Part shown: in pieces, positions 14,398-22,627 of the stretch | How the letters are laid out: every line of letters begins with the position of its first letter | Numbering within the stretch: the first letter of the stretch is position 1 | Assembly: GCA_049793155.1 (NCBI GenBank) | Contig: JBARBN010000047.1 | Location: forward strand, 1 to 30,516 | Origin: JALNZF01 sp049793155 | GTDB taxonomy: Bacteria; Nitrospirota; UBA9217 | DNA: 30,516 nt | Direction: 5' to 3' | Made by a program: the position numbers and the translations under genes | Notes under the pieces: generated by a model | Database searches by the model: none | The model's input: the letters and a program-made list of their open reading frames with translations, nothing else | Told to the model about the DNA's origin: nothing

Positions 14398-14988
14398 ATG
14401 AACGAACTGAACAATAACGATCTCCGCGACACCGTCCAATTCCACGGCCATCTCTGTCCGGGACTTGCGCTCGGATACCGCGTAGCGAAGGCGGCGCTCC
14501 TTGCGCTTGGCGCCGACAGGCCTCGGGACGAGGAGCTGGTCGCGATCGTGGAGAACGATTCCTGCGCCGTTGACGCGATCCAATACATCACCGGCTGCAC
14601 CTTCGGGAAGGGAAACCTTATCTTTCACGACTATGGAAAACACGTATACACGTTTTATAATCGGCGCACTGGTCAGGGCGTCCGCATATCCGAGGATTAT
14701 CGCGGGTTCGAGAACGATCAGCGCTATCCCGGGATCAAGAAACGGCAGGAGGCGGGGGAGGATGTGGCCCGCGAGAAGCAGATGTTCATGATGGAAAAGG
14801 CTTCTGCGATCCTGAAGGCGGATGAGAAGGAGCTATTTACCATTACGCCGGTATCTTCACCTCCGCCGGAAAAGGCAGTGATACATAACTCGCTGAGATG
14901 CGCAATGTGCGGCGAGAAATTCATGGAATCCCGCAGCCGCGAGAAGAACGGCAAGGTCGTGTGTATCCCGTGTTTTGAGAAAACATAG
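14398..14988 (+). CDS. FmdE-family protein with C-terminal zinc ribbon
   Basis: The 196-residue protein starts with an FmdE domain (PF02663-like), identified by QFHGHLCPGLALGYR (HGHxCPG at 16-22) and ENDSCAVDAIQYITGCTFGKGN. This is the metal-binding pattern of proteins first seen beside formylmethanofuran dehydrogenase. A second module has four cysteines, C168, C171, C189 and C192 (CxxC-17-CxxC), a zinc ribbon like the TraR/DksA type. Start ATG 14398 follows GGGAGAA; an ATG at 14377 lacks a ribosome site. It lies about 97 bases after nikO in the same direction. Family members occur in organisms without methanogenesis and their reaction is not established. Its place beside a nickel operon suggests metal handling, which is inference. 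Confidence 0.85.
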   Translation: MNELNNNDLRDTVQFHGHLCPGLALGYRVAKAALLALGADRPRDEELVAIVENDSCAVDAIQYITGCTFGKGNLIFHDYGKHVYTFYNRRTGQGVRISEDYRGFENDQRYPGIKKRQEAGEDVAREKQMFMMEKASAILKADEKELFTITPVSSPPPEKAVIHNSLRCAMCGEKFMESRSREKNGKVVCIPCFEKT

Positions 14989-15138
14989 GCTGTCCCTCTG
15001 TTTGTCAGATTTTATTATCCCCGATCTGTGAGGCGAGCGACATTCACATCAACCGTCGGCTCCGATCAAAAACCCAGTATTTACGCTCCCAACGAGATAC
15101 TGAGTCCTCAATAACATCCTCTTTTTTCTACAATATTC

Positions 15139-15167
15139 TTGACAATAAACAACGCTGAAGTTATTAT
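15139..15167 (+). promoter_or_regulatory. Strong sigma-70-type promoter of the OmpA-like gene
   Basis: TTGACA (15139-15144), a 17-base spacer and TATTAT (15162-15167) give a near-consensus promoter with start near 15174. The 236-base gap from 14989 otherwise shows nothing I can name. Confidence 0.8.
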
Positions 15168-15224
15168 AACGATGCTCTGTTGTCGGTTATTCAATCGACT
15201 CATTGACGTGAGAAGGAGGATATT

Positions 15225-15968
15225 ATGAAGAAAGTTTTTGTTTTTCCAGTATTTATTTTATTGCTCCTGACCGGATGTGTCTCGCAATCAACATACGATC
15301 TCAAGGCCAAGGAGTTCCAAACGCTCGCATCGAAGAACGACGACCTTCAGGCCCAGGTGAAGACCCTGACCGGCGACGTCGAAGTGCTCAAAAAGGACAG
15401 AGAATCTCTCATGAAGGAAAAGGATGCGGTCCTGAAGGAGAGGGACGAACTTCTGGCAAAGAACAATGATCTGTCGCGGAAGGCCGAGAAGGCCGAGCAG
15501 CTTGAAAAGGCCACGCAGACCTACCAGGATCTCCAGAAGAAGCTCGAAAAAGAGATCAGCGAAGGTCAGGTACAGCTCACTGAGATGAAGAACCGGCTGA
15601 CGGTAACCATGGTGGACAAGATCCTCTTCCCCTCGGGCAGCACGCAGATCAGCAAGGAAGGGAAGCAGGTTCTGGACAAGGTGGTCAGCATCCTGAAAGA
15701 CGTAAAAGACAAACGCATTCAGGTCGAAGGGCACACTGACAATGTGAAGATCGTGAGCGATCTCAAGAAGCGGTACCCCACGAACTGGGAGCTCTCGACT
15801 GCCCGGGCCACCGAGGTGGTGAGGTATCTCCAGACCGGCGGCATCAACCCCGACCTCCTGTCTGCTACGGGTTATGGCGAATATCAGCCAGTCGCTCCGA
15901 ACGACACTGATGAGGGAAGGCACAAGAATCGCCGCATTGAGATCGTCCTGCTGCCTCCGTTAAAATAG
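15225..15968 (+). CDS. OmpA/Pal-like peptidoglycan-binding lipoprotein with coiled coil
   Basis: The 247-residue protein has a lipoprotein signal ending LLLLTGC with the lipidated cysteine at C18. The residue at +2 is valine, not aspartate, favouring the outer membrane. Residues about 25-115 are a heptad-rich coiled coil (many K/E/L). An OmpA-C domain (about 125-245) follows, with ILFPSGSTQISKEGKQVL, VEGHTDNVKI, NWELSTARATEVVRYL and NRRIEIVLLP. The Asp and Arg that bind meso-diaminopimelate are present. It would tether the outer membrane to the cell wall. ATG 15225 follows AAGGAGG. It lies just upstream of ribE, but a role in riboflavin supply is not implied. Confidence 0.9.
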   Translation: MKKVFVFPVFILLLLTGCVSQSTYDLKAKEFQTLASKNDDLQAQVKTLTGDVEVLKKDRESLMKEKDAVLKERDELLAKNNDLSRKAEKAEQLEKATQTYQDLQKKLEKEISEGQVQLTEMKNRLTVTMVDKILFPSGSTQISKEGKQVLDKVVSILKDVKDKRIQVEGHTDNVKIVSDLKKRYPTNWELSTARATEVVRYLQTGGINPDLLSATGYGEYQPVAPNDTDEGRHKNRRIEIVLLPPLK

Positions 15969-16064
15969 GCACACCAGGGTTTTCAGCCAGGGGTTGGGGA
16001 TCATGACCCTGTCCGTTTCTTCCGTGCGCGTGAAGAGCCGGCGGCGGTAAAAAAAGGAACAACG

Positions 16065-16703
16065 ATGTTCACCGGGATCGTAGAAGAAATGGGGAGCGTG
16101 AAGGCGCTCAGGCGTGATGCAGGATCGGCCCGTTTGACGATATCCGCGTCCACGGTCCTCGGCAATACGGCGTTAGGCGACAGCATCTGCGTGAACGGCG
16201 TCTGCCTCACCGTCGTCGACATGACGAAGAGCGATTTTGCAGCCGATGTTGCAGTGGAAACGCTGAAGGTCACGAACCTCGGGGAATTGAGGACCGGCTC
16301 TAAGGTCAACCTCGAGCGGGCACTTCTCTTGTCAGCGCGAATTGGCGGCCACCTGGTGAGCGGTCACGTTGACGGGGTGGGGCGCATCCGTGAGAGGCGC
16401 GAAGAAGGCAATGGCTGGCGGATCTTCATAGATGCGCCGCAGACCGTCCTTCGATATGTAATTAAAAAAGGCTCCATCGCGATAGACGGGATCAGTCTTA
16501 CGGTTGCCGATATCGACAAAACCGGTTTTTCCATCGCCATGATACCTCATACCGCGAAGCTTACGACGCTGGGATTCAAGTCCGCGGGCGACAGTGTAAA
16601 CCTGGAGTCGGACATGATCGGGAAATATGTTGAACGGCTTCTGCAGGACAGGGTCGAGGGCGGTGTGAGCCTGGAACTCTTAAGGGAAAACGGATTTGCG
16701 TGA
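16065..16703 (+). CDS. ribE: Riboflavin synthase, alpha subunit
   Basis: The enzyme dismutates two 6,7-dimethyl-8-ribityllumazine molecules to riboflavin and a pyrimidinedione recycled by RibH. Two lumazine-binding repeats are visible: residues 1-97, beginning MFTGIVEEMG with VNGVCLTV, and 98-212, with GHVDGVGRI and IDGISLTVADI. The 212-residue length is normal and MFTGIVEE fixes the ATG at 16065, with AAAGGAA upstream. It is the first rib gene here; ribD, often in front of it, is missing, and the 96-base leader shows no FMN riboswitch. Confidence 0.95.
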   Translation: MFTGIVEEMGSVKALRRDAGSARLTISASTVLGNTALGDSICVNGVCLTVVDMTKSDFAADVAVETLKVTNLGELRTGSKVNLERALLLSARIGGHLVSGHVDGVGRIRERREEGNGWRIFIDAPQTVLRYVIKKGSIAIDGISLTVADIDKTGFSIAMIPHTAKLTTLGFKSAGDSVNLESDMIGKYVERLLQDRVEGGVSLELLRENGFA

Positions 16704-16712
16704 TAGATAAAA

Positions 16713-16805
16713 GGGGCTAGGGTTCGGGATGCAGGGTTCAGAAAGACGCAACTCCCTTCCAGCAGTTACTGTACCCTGGCCCCAGTACCCGGAACCCAGT
16801 ACACC
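16713..16805. repeat. Inverted pair of G-rich short-period arrays with G-quadruplex motifs
   Basis: The left arm (16713-16741) has G-tracts at 16713-16716, 16720-16722, 16726-16728 and 16734-16736, loops of 3, 3 and 5 bases. The right arm (16769-16805) is C-rich (CCCTGGCCCCAGTACCCGG and onward), giving a matching motif on the minus strand. The arms are imperfect reverse complements, for example GGGGCTAGGGTTCGG against GGGGCCAGGGTACAG. The element fills the ribE-ribBA gap. Confidence 0.7.
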
Positions 16806-16816
16806 GAGGTGATTTT

Positions 16817-18022
16817 ATGAAGTTTAACACGATAGAAGAGGCTGTTGAGGATATCAAAAACGGCAAGATGGTCATCCTTGTTGATGATGAGGACCGGGAG
16901 AACGAAGGGGATCTTACCATGGCCGCGGCTGCCGTAACACCCGAGGCCATCAATTTCATGGCCATGCACGGCCGCGGACTCATCTGCCTGTCGCTTACGT
17001 CAGAGCGCGTGGAACAGCTGCAGCTCCCCATGATGACCACGGACAACACGTCGTCCTTTGGAACGGCGTTCACGATTTCCATCGAGGCGAAGAAGGGTGT
17101 GACCACAGGTATCTCCGCGGCTGACCGGGCCGTGACGATAAAAGTCGCCATAGACCCCAAGTCCAAGCCAACGGACCTGGCCCGGCCGGGGCATGTGTTC
17201 CCGCTCCGCGCACGAGTGGGCGGTGTGCTGCAACGCGCAGGCCAGACCGAAGGGTCCGTGGACCTTGCCCGGCTCGCGGGGCTGTATCCGGCAGGCGTGA
17301 TCTGCGAGATCATGAACGATGACGGCACGATGTCCCGTGTGCCGCAGCTCATGGAATTCTCCAAAAAATTTCACCTTAAGATCATCACGGTGAAAGACCT
17401 GATCGCCTACCGGATCAGAAAAGAGTCCCTCGTTCGCAGGGTCGCGGTCACGAAGATGCCGACCAGCCACGGGAGTGACTTTACCGCGATACTTTATGCG
17501 AACGACATCGATCGGATGAACCACATCGCCCTGGTAAAGGGCGACATCAAGCCGGAGGATGAGGTCCTCGTGCGGGTGCACTCCGAGTGCCTTACGGGCG
17601 ACGTGTTCGGTTCGCTTCGCTGCGACTGCGGCGACCAGCTCCACAAGGCAATGAATATGATCGAAGACGAAGGCAAGGGTGTGATCCTTTACATGCGCCA
17701 GGAGGGCCGCGGCATAGGCCTTGAGGGCAAGCTCAAGGCGTACGAGCTTCAGGACCAGGGCAAGGATACGGTCGAGGCGAATCTTGCGCTCGGATTTAAG
17801 GCCGATCTCAGGGACTACGGCGTCGGTGCCCAGATCCTGCGCGATCTTGGTGTCCGCAAGATCCGTCTGCTTACGAATAATCCCAAGAAGATCGTGGGTC
17901 TCGAGGGCTATGGATTGACCGTTGTATCGCGCATGCCGATCGAGACGCATCCCCATGCCAAGAACATCCACTACCTGAAGGTGAAGAAGAGCAAGATGGG
18001 GCATATACTGGAGAAAGTTTAG
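16817..18022 (+). CDS. ribBA: Bifunctional DHBP synthase / GTP cyclohydrolase II
   Basis: The 401-residue fusion makes both riboflavin precursors. Residues about 1-200 are 3,4-dihydroxy-2-butanone 4-phosphate synthase (from ribulose 5-phosphate) with the acidic loop DDEDRENEGDL and the motifs GRGLICLS and GHVFPLRA. Residues about 205-401 are GTP cyclohydrolase II, with zinc ligands C258, C269 and C271 (SECLTGDVFGSLRCDCG), YMRQEGRGIGL and the GTP-binding region LLTNNPKKIVGLEGYGL. All catalytic motifs are present, so both activities are expected. The ATG at 16817 follows GAGGTGATTTT. It is the second gene of ribE-ribBA-ribH, separated from ribE by the G-rich inverted repeat. Confidence 0.96.
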   Translation: MKFNTIEEAVEDIKNGKMVILVDDEDRENEGDLTMAAAAVTPEAINFMAMHGRGLICLSLTSERVEQLQLPMMTTDNTSSFGTAFTISIEAKKGVTTGISAADRAVTIKVAIDPKSKPTDLARPGHVFPLRARVGGVLQRAGQTEGSVDLARLAGLYPAGVICEIMNDDGTMSRVPQLMEFSKKFHLKIITVKDLIAYRIRKESLVRRVAVTKMPTSHGSDFTAILYANDIDRMNHIALVKGDIKPEDEVLVRVHSECLTGDVFGSLRCDCGDQLHKAMNMIEDEGKGVILYMRQEGRGIGLEGKLKAYELQDQGKDTVEANLALGFKADLRDYGVGAQILRDLGVRKIRLLTNNPKKIVGLEGYGLTVVSRMPIETHPHAKNIHYLKVKKSKMGHILEKV

Positions 18023-18066
18023 AACAGAGTTCGGAGTAGTAAACAGTCAAGGGCATGGAGGGTTTG

Positions 18067-18534
18067 ATGGCGAAGATAATCCAGGGAGAGTTGAGCGGCA
18101 AGGGTCTCAAGGTAGGCATTGTCGCGGCCCGGTTCAATGATTTTATCACGAGCAGGCTGGTTGACGGCGCCCTCGATGGATTGCAGCGGCACGGAGTGGC
18201 CGAGACCGACATTGAGATCGTGAGGGTCCCCGGGGCATATGAGATCCCGCTTGTCGCGAAGAGGCTTGCTCAAACAAAGAAATACAACGTCATCATCTGT
18301 CTTGGCGCGGTGATTCGCGGCGCCACACCACACTTCGAGTATGTGAGCGCCGAGGTGAGCAAGGGTGTGGCTTCGGTTTCGATGGGATCCGACCTGCCGA
18401 TCATCTTCGGCGTCCTGACCACCGATACCATCGAACAGGCGATAGAGCGCGCCGGCTCCAAGGGCGGCAACAAGGGATGGGATGCGGCCCTCTCCGCCAT
18501 AGAGATGGCGAATGTCATGAAGCAGTTGGCCTAA
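18067..18534 (+). CDS. ribH: 6,7-dimethyl-8-ribityllumazine synthase
   Basis: RibH condenses the RibA/RibD product with DHBP to form lumazine, the substrate of RibE, usually as a 60-subunit shell or a pentamer. The 155-residue protein has VAARFNDFITSRLVDGA, RVPGAYEIPLVAKRL, the GAVIRGATPHFEYV phosphate/substrate loop with the catalytic histidine, and GVLTTDTIEQA. Start ATG 18067 is chosen because GGAGGG lies just upstream at 18057-18062; an in-frame ATG at 18055 overlaps that ribosome site. Confidence 0.96.
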   Translation: MAKIIQGELSGKGLKVGIVAARFNDFITSRLVDGALDGLQRHGVAETDIEIVRVPGAYEIPLVAKRLAQTKKYNVIICLGAVIRGATPHFEYVSAEVSKGVASVSMGSDLPIIFGVLTTDTIEQAIERAGSKGGNKGWDAALSAIEMANVMKQLA

Positions 18535-18574
18535 CAGGGATGCATGCACAGGAACGGCGGTCAGGCGACAGGGT

Positions 18575-19015
18575 ATGAAGAGACGCAAGGCAAGGGAGTA
18601 CGCGCTCCAGATATTGTTCCAGCTCGATATAAGAAAAGAGAAGCCCTCGGCTGTCGTTCTGAAGCATTTCTGGACAGAGTACCAGCCGGATGATGAGGTC
18701 AAGGCTTTTTCCGAAGAGATCATCAAGGGGACCTACAAGCATCTTGCTGAAATCAACAAGCTGATCCACGCGTGTGCGAAGAACTGGAGCCTCGACCGTA
18801 TGGCCGTGGTTGACCGCAATGTGCTCAGGATGGCGGTGTACGAAATTCTTCACCGGATGGATATTCCCACCAGTGTAACCATCAACGAGGCTATCGAAAT
18901 AGCAAAAAAATACGGTACGGAAGAATCCGGTGCGTTTGTGAACGGCATTCTGGACAGCGTGGCCAGGACGACCGGCAACCTTGATGAGGGAAAGTCGGGG
19001 TCGAGGCAGGTCTGA
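18575..19015 (+). CDS. nusB: Transcription antitermination factor NusB
   Basis: NusB binds boxA RNA with NusE (S10) to prevent termination in rRNA operons. The 146-residue all-helical protein starts MKRRKAREYALQILFQLD and contains NWSLDRMAVVDRNVLRMAVYEIL and SVTINEAIEIAKKYGTEESGAFVNGILD, all family signatures. It is 40 bases after ribH; the ribH-nusB pair is a common bacterial arrangement. The ribosome site is weak (ACAGGG), so coupling to ribH translation is possible. Confidence 0.95.
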   Translation: MKRRKAREYALQILFQLDIRKEKPSAVVLKHFWTEYQPDDEVKAFSEEIIKGTYKHLAEINKLIHACAKNWSLDRMAVVDRNVLRMAVYEILHRMDIPTSVTINEAIEIAKKYGTEESGAFVNGILDSVARTTGNLDEGKSGSRQV

Positions 19016-19133
19016 TTTTGCGCATAGGCGCGAGGATGCAAATTTCATCAATTTCCCGTTCTTTCCGATTTTGGGTCTTCGGGTGAATATTTTTTAGAGA
19101 CCATCAGAGAGAGTGTCATAGGAAGAAGAGTCT

Positions 19134-19631
19134 ATGTCCAGCGTGACGGTCAAGGTGGTCCTCCAGGACATTAAAAAACTTGAGACTGAAGCCCTGATCG
19201 TCGGTTTCACTGAGGATGTCCGGCCGCTGAAAGGCATGGCCGGCGAGCTCGACTGGCTGCTCTGCGGCGCTCTCTCATCACTCGTTCTCACGAAGAAAAT
19301 CCGCGGATCGCTCGGTGAAGTTGCACTCGTTACGTCGCAGGGCAAGGTGCCCGCGCAAAAGATCTTTCTGGTGGGGTTGGGACCCCGGGCAGGGTTGACT
19401 CCGGCAGCGCTGAAGAGCGCGGCAAGGAACGCGGCGGCAAGCGCGGCAGGGGCGGGCGTCAGGAACGCGGCAGTTGAATATTTTCCTTCTTCCGATATGA
19501 CGCAAGACGGCGGGGCGGCCGCTCTTCATCAGGGTTTGAATGAGGGCGCCGGCGATCGAAGCCTTGAGGTCCTCTTGATCGCGCCGGATGCCGTTGCCTA
19601 CGACAAGATTTCCCGATCGCTTAACCGGTAA
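19134..19631 (+). CDS. Stand-alone N-terminal domain of M17 leucyl aminopeptidase
   Basis: The 165-residue protein matches the macro-like N-terminal domain of PepA: LETEALIVGFTEDVRPLKGMAGELDWLL, then GSLGEVALVTSQGKVPAQKIFLVGLGPRAGLTPAALKSAARNAAASAAG. The catalytic M17 domain with its metal ligands is absent. After the TAA at 19629-19631 no catalytic-domain remnant is visible before purB, so this looks like a free domain and not a recent truncation. In PepA this domain helps hexamer assembly and, in E. coli, DNA binding. Its role alone is unknown; it might bind a nucleotide-like ligand as macro domains do. GGAAGAAG at 19121-19128 supports the ATG at 19134. Confidence 0.75.
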   Translation: MSSVTVKVVLQDIKKLETEALIVGFTEDVRPLKGMAGELDWLLCGALSSLVLTKKIRGSLGEVALVTSQGKVPAQKIFLVGLGPRAGLTPAALKSAARNAAASAAGAGVRNAAVEYFPSSDMTQDGGAAALHQGLNEGAGDRSLEVLLIAPDAVAYDKISRSLNR

Positions 19632-19661
19632 CGGCAACTTCGCAGCACCTTACAACCGGGC

Positions 19662-19762
19662 GCTCACGCGAAGGTGCGAAGCGTTCAGCGAATGGCATGA
19701 AGACTAATCAGCTTTATGGTTTAAAGCTTTTCAGAGTGTCTTTGCGGCTTCGTGCGAGACAG
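19662..19762. repeat. Degraded inverted pair of GCAAAG/GCGAAG arrays
   Basis: The left arm (CGCTCACGCGAAGGTGCGAA, from 19661) and the reverse complement of about 19737-19760 (GTCTCGCACGAAGCCGCAAA) match at most positions. The right arm also resembles the arm at 6738-6767, so this is probably an older copy of that family. It fills the gap before purB. Confidence 0.55.
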
Positions 19763-19800
19763 GCCTGCGCAGGTACGAATAACGTAATCAGGAGTATCCG

Positions 19801-21105
19801 ATGATCCCTCGCTACAGCAGACCGGAGATGACCCATCTCTGGGAACCGGAGAACCGCTACAGGACCTGGCTTGAGGTTGAGATCCTTGCCTGCGAGGCGA
19901 ACGCCAAACTGGGGCTTATCCCTGCCAGGGCGCTCGCAAACATCAAGAAAAGAGCCGACTTCAAGGTCAAGCGGATCGACGCTCTTGAAAAGATCGTGAA
20001 ACATGACGTCATTGCCTTTCTTACCGCCGTTGGCGAGCATATCGGCCCTGATTCCCGCTACGTCCATCTTGGGCTCACGTCCTCGGATGTCCTTGACACC
20101 TCGCTCGCCGTTCTCATGCGACAATCATCGGACATTATCATCAGCGACATCCACCTTGTTCTCAAAACGCTCAAGAAGAAGGCTTTGCGGTATAAAAAAA
20201 CGGTAATGATCGGCCGTTCTCACGGCGTGCATGCAGAGCCGGTGACCTTTGGCCTCAAGATGGCCCTCTGGTTCGAGGAAATGCAGCGCGCCCTTGAACG
20301 TATGCAGCGTGCCCGCGACGTGATCAGCGTCGGCAAGGTTTCCGGTGCGGTCGGGACCTTCGCGAACGTGGACCCTTTTGTAGAGACTCATGTTTGTCGC
20401 AAACTTGCCCTTAAACCTGAACCGGTTGCGACGCAGGTGGTGCAGCGCGACCGGCATGCCGAGTTCCTGACAACGCTGGCGCTTATTGCGTCGTCGATCG
20501 AAAAATTCTCCCTTGAGCTCCGCCATCTACAACGGACCGAGGTCCTGGAGGCGGAGGAGTATTTCTCCGAAGGCCAGAAGGGTTCCTCCGCAATGCCGCA
20601 TAAACGCAATCCGATCTCGGCGGAGAATCTTTCCGGACTTGCCCGCGTCGTTCGTGCGAACTCCATCGCTGCGATGGAGAATGTCGCTCTGTGGCACGAA
20701 CGGGACATCAGCCATTCGTCGGTCGAGCGGATCATCATTCCCGACAGCACCATTCTCCTTGATTACATGCTGGTGCGTTTCAATACCCTGATCGACGGGC
20801 TTTTTGTGTATCCCGCGAACATGCTGCGCAATATGGCGATCTCCCGGGGGCTCTTCCATTCAGAGACCGTGATGCTTGCGCTCGTTGGCAAGGGGATCAG
20901 CCGCGAGGCCGCATATTCCGCTGTGCAGAGGAACGCGATGGATGTATGGAAACACGGCGGGGATTTCAAGCAGCTTCTGAAGAGCGACAAGGATATCCGC
21001 AAATACCTGAACAGCAGGGAGATCGACGAGTGCTTTGACCTTTCGCATACGCTTTCGAACGTTGATTATATTTTTAAAAGGGTCTTTAAGAAAAAGAACC
21101 AGTAA
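19801..21105 (+). CDS. purB: Adenylosuccinate lyase
   Basis: PurB cleaves SAICAR to AICAR and adenylosuccinate to AMP, both with release of fumarate. The 434-residue protein has the start RYSRPEMTHLWEPENRYRTWLEVE, HLGLTSSDVLDTSLA, RSHGVHAEPVTFGLK with the catalytic histidine, and the fumarase/aspartase signature GSSAMPHKRNPISAEN carrying the catalytic serine loop. Length is typical of the bacterial short form. ATG 19801 follows AGGAG. purF follows in the same direction after a repeat-filled gap of 113 bases, so the two may share a transcript. Confidence 0.96.
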   Translation: MIPRYSRPEMTHLWEPENRYRTWLEVEILACEANAKLGLIPARALANIKKRADFKVKRIDALEKIVKHDVIAFLTAVGEHIGPDSRYVHLGLTSSDVLDTSLAVLMRQSSDIIISDIHLVLKTLKKKALRYKKTVMIGRSHGVHAEPVTFGLKMALWFEEMQRALERMQRARDVISVGKVSGAVGTFANVDPFVETHVCRKLALKPEPVATQVVQRDRHAEFLTTLALIASSIEKFSLELRHLQRTEVLEAEEYFSEGQKGSSAMPHKRNPISAENLSGLARVVRANSIAAMENVALWHERDISHSSVERIIIPDSTILLDYMLVRFNTLIDGLFVYPANMLRNMAISRGLFHSETVMLALVGKGISREAAYSAVQRNAMDVWKHGGDFKQLLKSDKDIRKYLNSREIDECFDLSHTLSNVDYIFKRVFKKKNQ

Positions 21106-21107
21106 TT

Positions 21108-21200
21108 GCCACGATGGCCAAGAAGAGGGCCACACTGAGGCACGAAAACTCGAAGTAAACCAATCAAGTCTTTCTTGGTGTCTTAGTGTCTTCGTGGTGA
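21108..21200. repeat. Inverted pair of CACNAAGA-type 8-nt arrays
   Basis: The reverse complement of the right arm (about 21167-21200) reads CACGAAGA, CACTAAGA, CACCAAGA in a row, a clean 8-nt period. The left arm (21108-21150, with CCACACTGAGGCACGAAAAC) matches it imperfectly. The pair could form a hairpin in the purB-purF transcript. Confidence 0.75.
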
Positions 21201-21218
21201 AAAGGATGTGTAAAAATT

Positions 21219-22616
21219 ATGTTCGACAAATTTCATGAAGAATGCGGCGTGTTCGGGATCTTCGGCCACCCCGATGCCGCGAACCTGACCTATCTGGGGC
21301 TTTATGCGTTGCAGCACCGTGGCCAGGAATCGGCGGGAATCGTATCGTCCGACGGTAAGCGGCTTTACGGCGAGAAGTCCATGGGTCTTGTGGCCGACAT
21401 CTTCACCGAGGACCGGATCAAGAGGCTTCCCGGTCACATGGCCATCGGCCACAATCGCTATTCGACCACCGGCGACAGCATCGCCATCAATATCCAGCCC
21501 ATTCTCGTGAATTTCGCGCTCGGCGGCCTTGCCATCGCCCACAACGGCAATCTGGTTAATGCCGGGATCCTCAAGGACGAACTCGAGGCCTACGGTTCCA
21601 TTTTTCAGTCTACCATGGATAGTGAGGTGATCGTCCATCTCATCGCCCAGTCGCGCATGTCCACCCTGCACGAACGGATCATCGATGCCCTCAGCCATGT
21701 GCAAGGCGCTTACAGTCTGCTCATTATCACCGAAGATGAACTTATCGCGGTCCGCGACCCTCACGGGTTCAGACCGCTCTCGCTTGCGGAACTTGACAAT
21801 GGGTATGTTGTCGCTTCAGAGACCTGCGCCTTCGATCTGATCGAGGCCACCCACATCCGCGACATCGCACCCGGCGAGATGATCGTGATCAACAGTCATG
21901 GCATCAGCTCGTCGTTTCCCTTCAAGCCTGCGGATCCATCCCACTGCATTTTTGAGTTCATCTATTTTGCAAGGCCCGACAGCATGGTCTTCGGTCAGAA
22001 TGTCTATACCATCCGGAAGAATTTCGGCAGACAGCTCGCCCGCGAGACCGGCATCGAGGCCGACGTCGTCATCCCGGTCCCGGATTCCGGCGTGCCTGCG
22101 GCCCTGGGATTTGCCGAAGAGGCGGGAATTCCCTTTGATACCGGACTGATCAGGAACCACTACGTAGGACGCACGTTCATCGAGCCGCGCCAGACCATCA
22201 GGCACTTCGGGGTCAAGATCAAGCTTAATCCGGTCAAAGACGCGCTGAAAGGCAAACGAGTGGTCGTGGTGGATGATTCCATCGTGCGCGGCACGACGAG
22301 CAAGAAGATCATCAAGATGATCAGAAACGCGGGCGCGTCGGAGATCCATATGCGCATCAGTTCTCCGCCGACCGCGTTCCCCTGTTTCTACGGCATTGAC
22401 ACTCCAACGAGACAGGAACTCATTGCTTCATCGCACAGTATCGAGGAGATCAGGAAGTACATAACCGCGGACACGATAGGATATATCAGCATGGATGGTA
22501 TACAGAAGGTGGTGCCGTTCCGCATGAATTACTGCTCAGCCTGTTTCGACGGTGAGTATCCGGTGCCGTTCCCCGGCGAGAAGATGCTTCAATTGGGATT
22601 GTTTGATAAAGAATAG
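21219..22616 (+). CDS. purF: Amidophosphoribosyltransferase (Fe-S type)
   Basis: PurF makes 5-phosphoribosylamine from PRPP and glutamine, the committed step of purine synthesis. The 465-residue protein starts MFDKFHEECGVFGIFGH; removal of the first eight residues exposes the catalytic C9 of the N-terminal nucleophile glutaminase domain (about 9-240). The phosphoribosyltransferase domain has the PRPP loop VVVVDDSIVRGTTSKK. Four cysteines at C243, C389, C439 and C442 (the last two in YCSACFDGEYP) match the [4Fe-4S] ligands of the B. subtilis-type enzyme, implying an oxygen-labile protein with a processed propeptide. No strong Shine-Dalgarno is seen, only AAAAGGATG about 17 bases before the ATG. 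Confidence 0.96.
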   Translation: MFDKFHEECGVFGIFGHPDAANLTYLGLYALQHRGQESAGIVSSDGKRLYGEKSMGLVADIFTEDRIKRLPGHMAIGHNRYSTTGDSIAINIQPILVNFALGGLAIAHNGNLVNAGILKDELEAYGSIFQSTMDSEVIVHLIAQSRMSTLHERIIDALSHVQGAYSLLIITEDELIAVRDPHGFRPLSLAELDNGYVVASETCAFDLIEATHIRDIAPGEMIVINSHGISSSFPFKPADPSHCIFEFIYFARPDSMVFGQNVYTIRKNFGRQLARETGIEADVVIPVPDSGVPAALGFAEEAGIPFDTGLIRNHYVGRTFIEPRQTIRHFGVKIKLNPVKDALKGKRVVVVDDSIVRGTTSKKIIKMIRNAGASEIHMRISSPPTAFPCFYGIDTPTRQELIASSHSIEEIRKYITADTIGYISMDGIQKVVPFRMNYCSACFDGEYPVPFPGEKMLQLGLFDKE

Positions 22617-22627
22617 GAAGATTTTAT

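Noticed and set aside
15969..16064. FMN riboswitch before ribE
   Set aside because: The 96-base leader lacks the conserved RFN core and is shorter than the aptamer.
17000..18004. Open frame of 334 codons opposite ribBA
   Set aside because: Antisense shadow of ribBA with no family features or start signal.
19632..19800. Remnant of a PepA catalytic domain after the M17 N-domain
   Set aside because: The spacer holds only the inverted-repeat element; no frame resembles the M17 catalytic domain.
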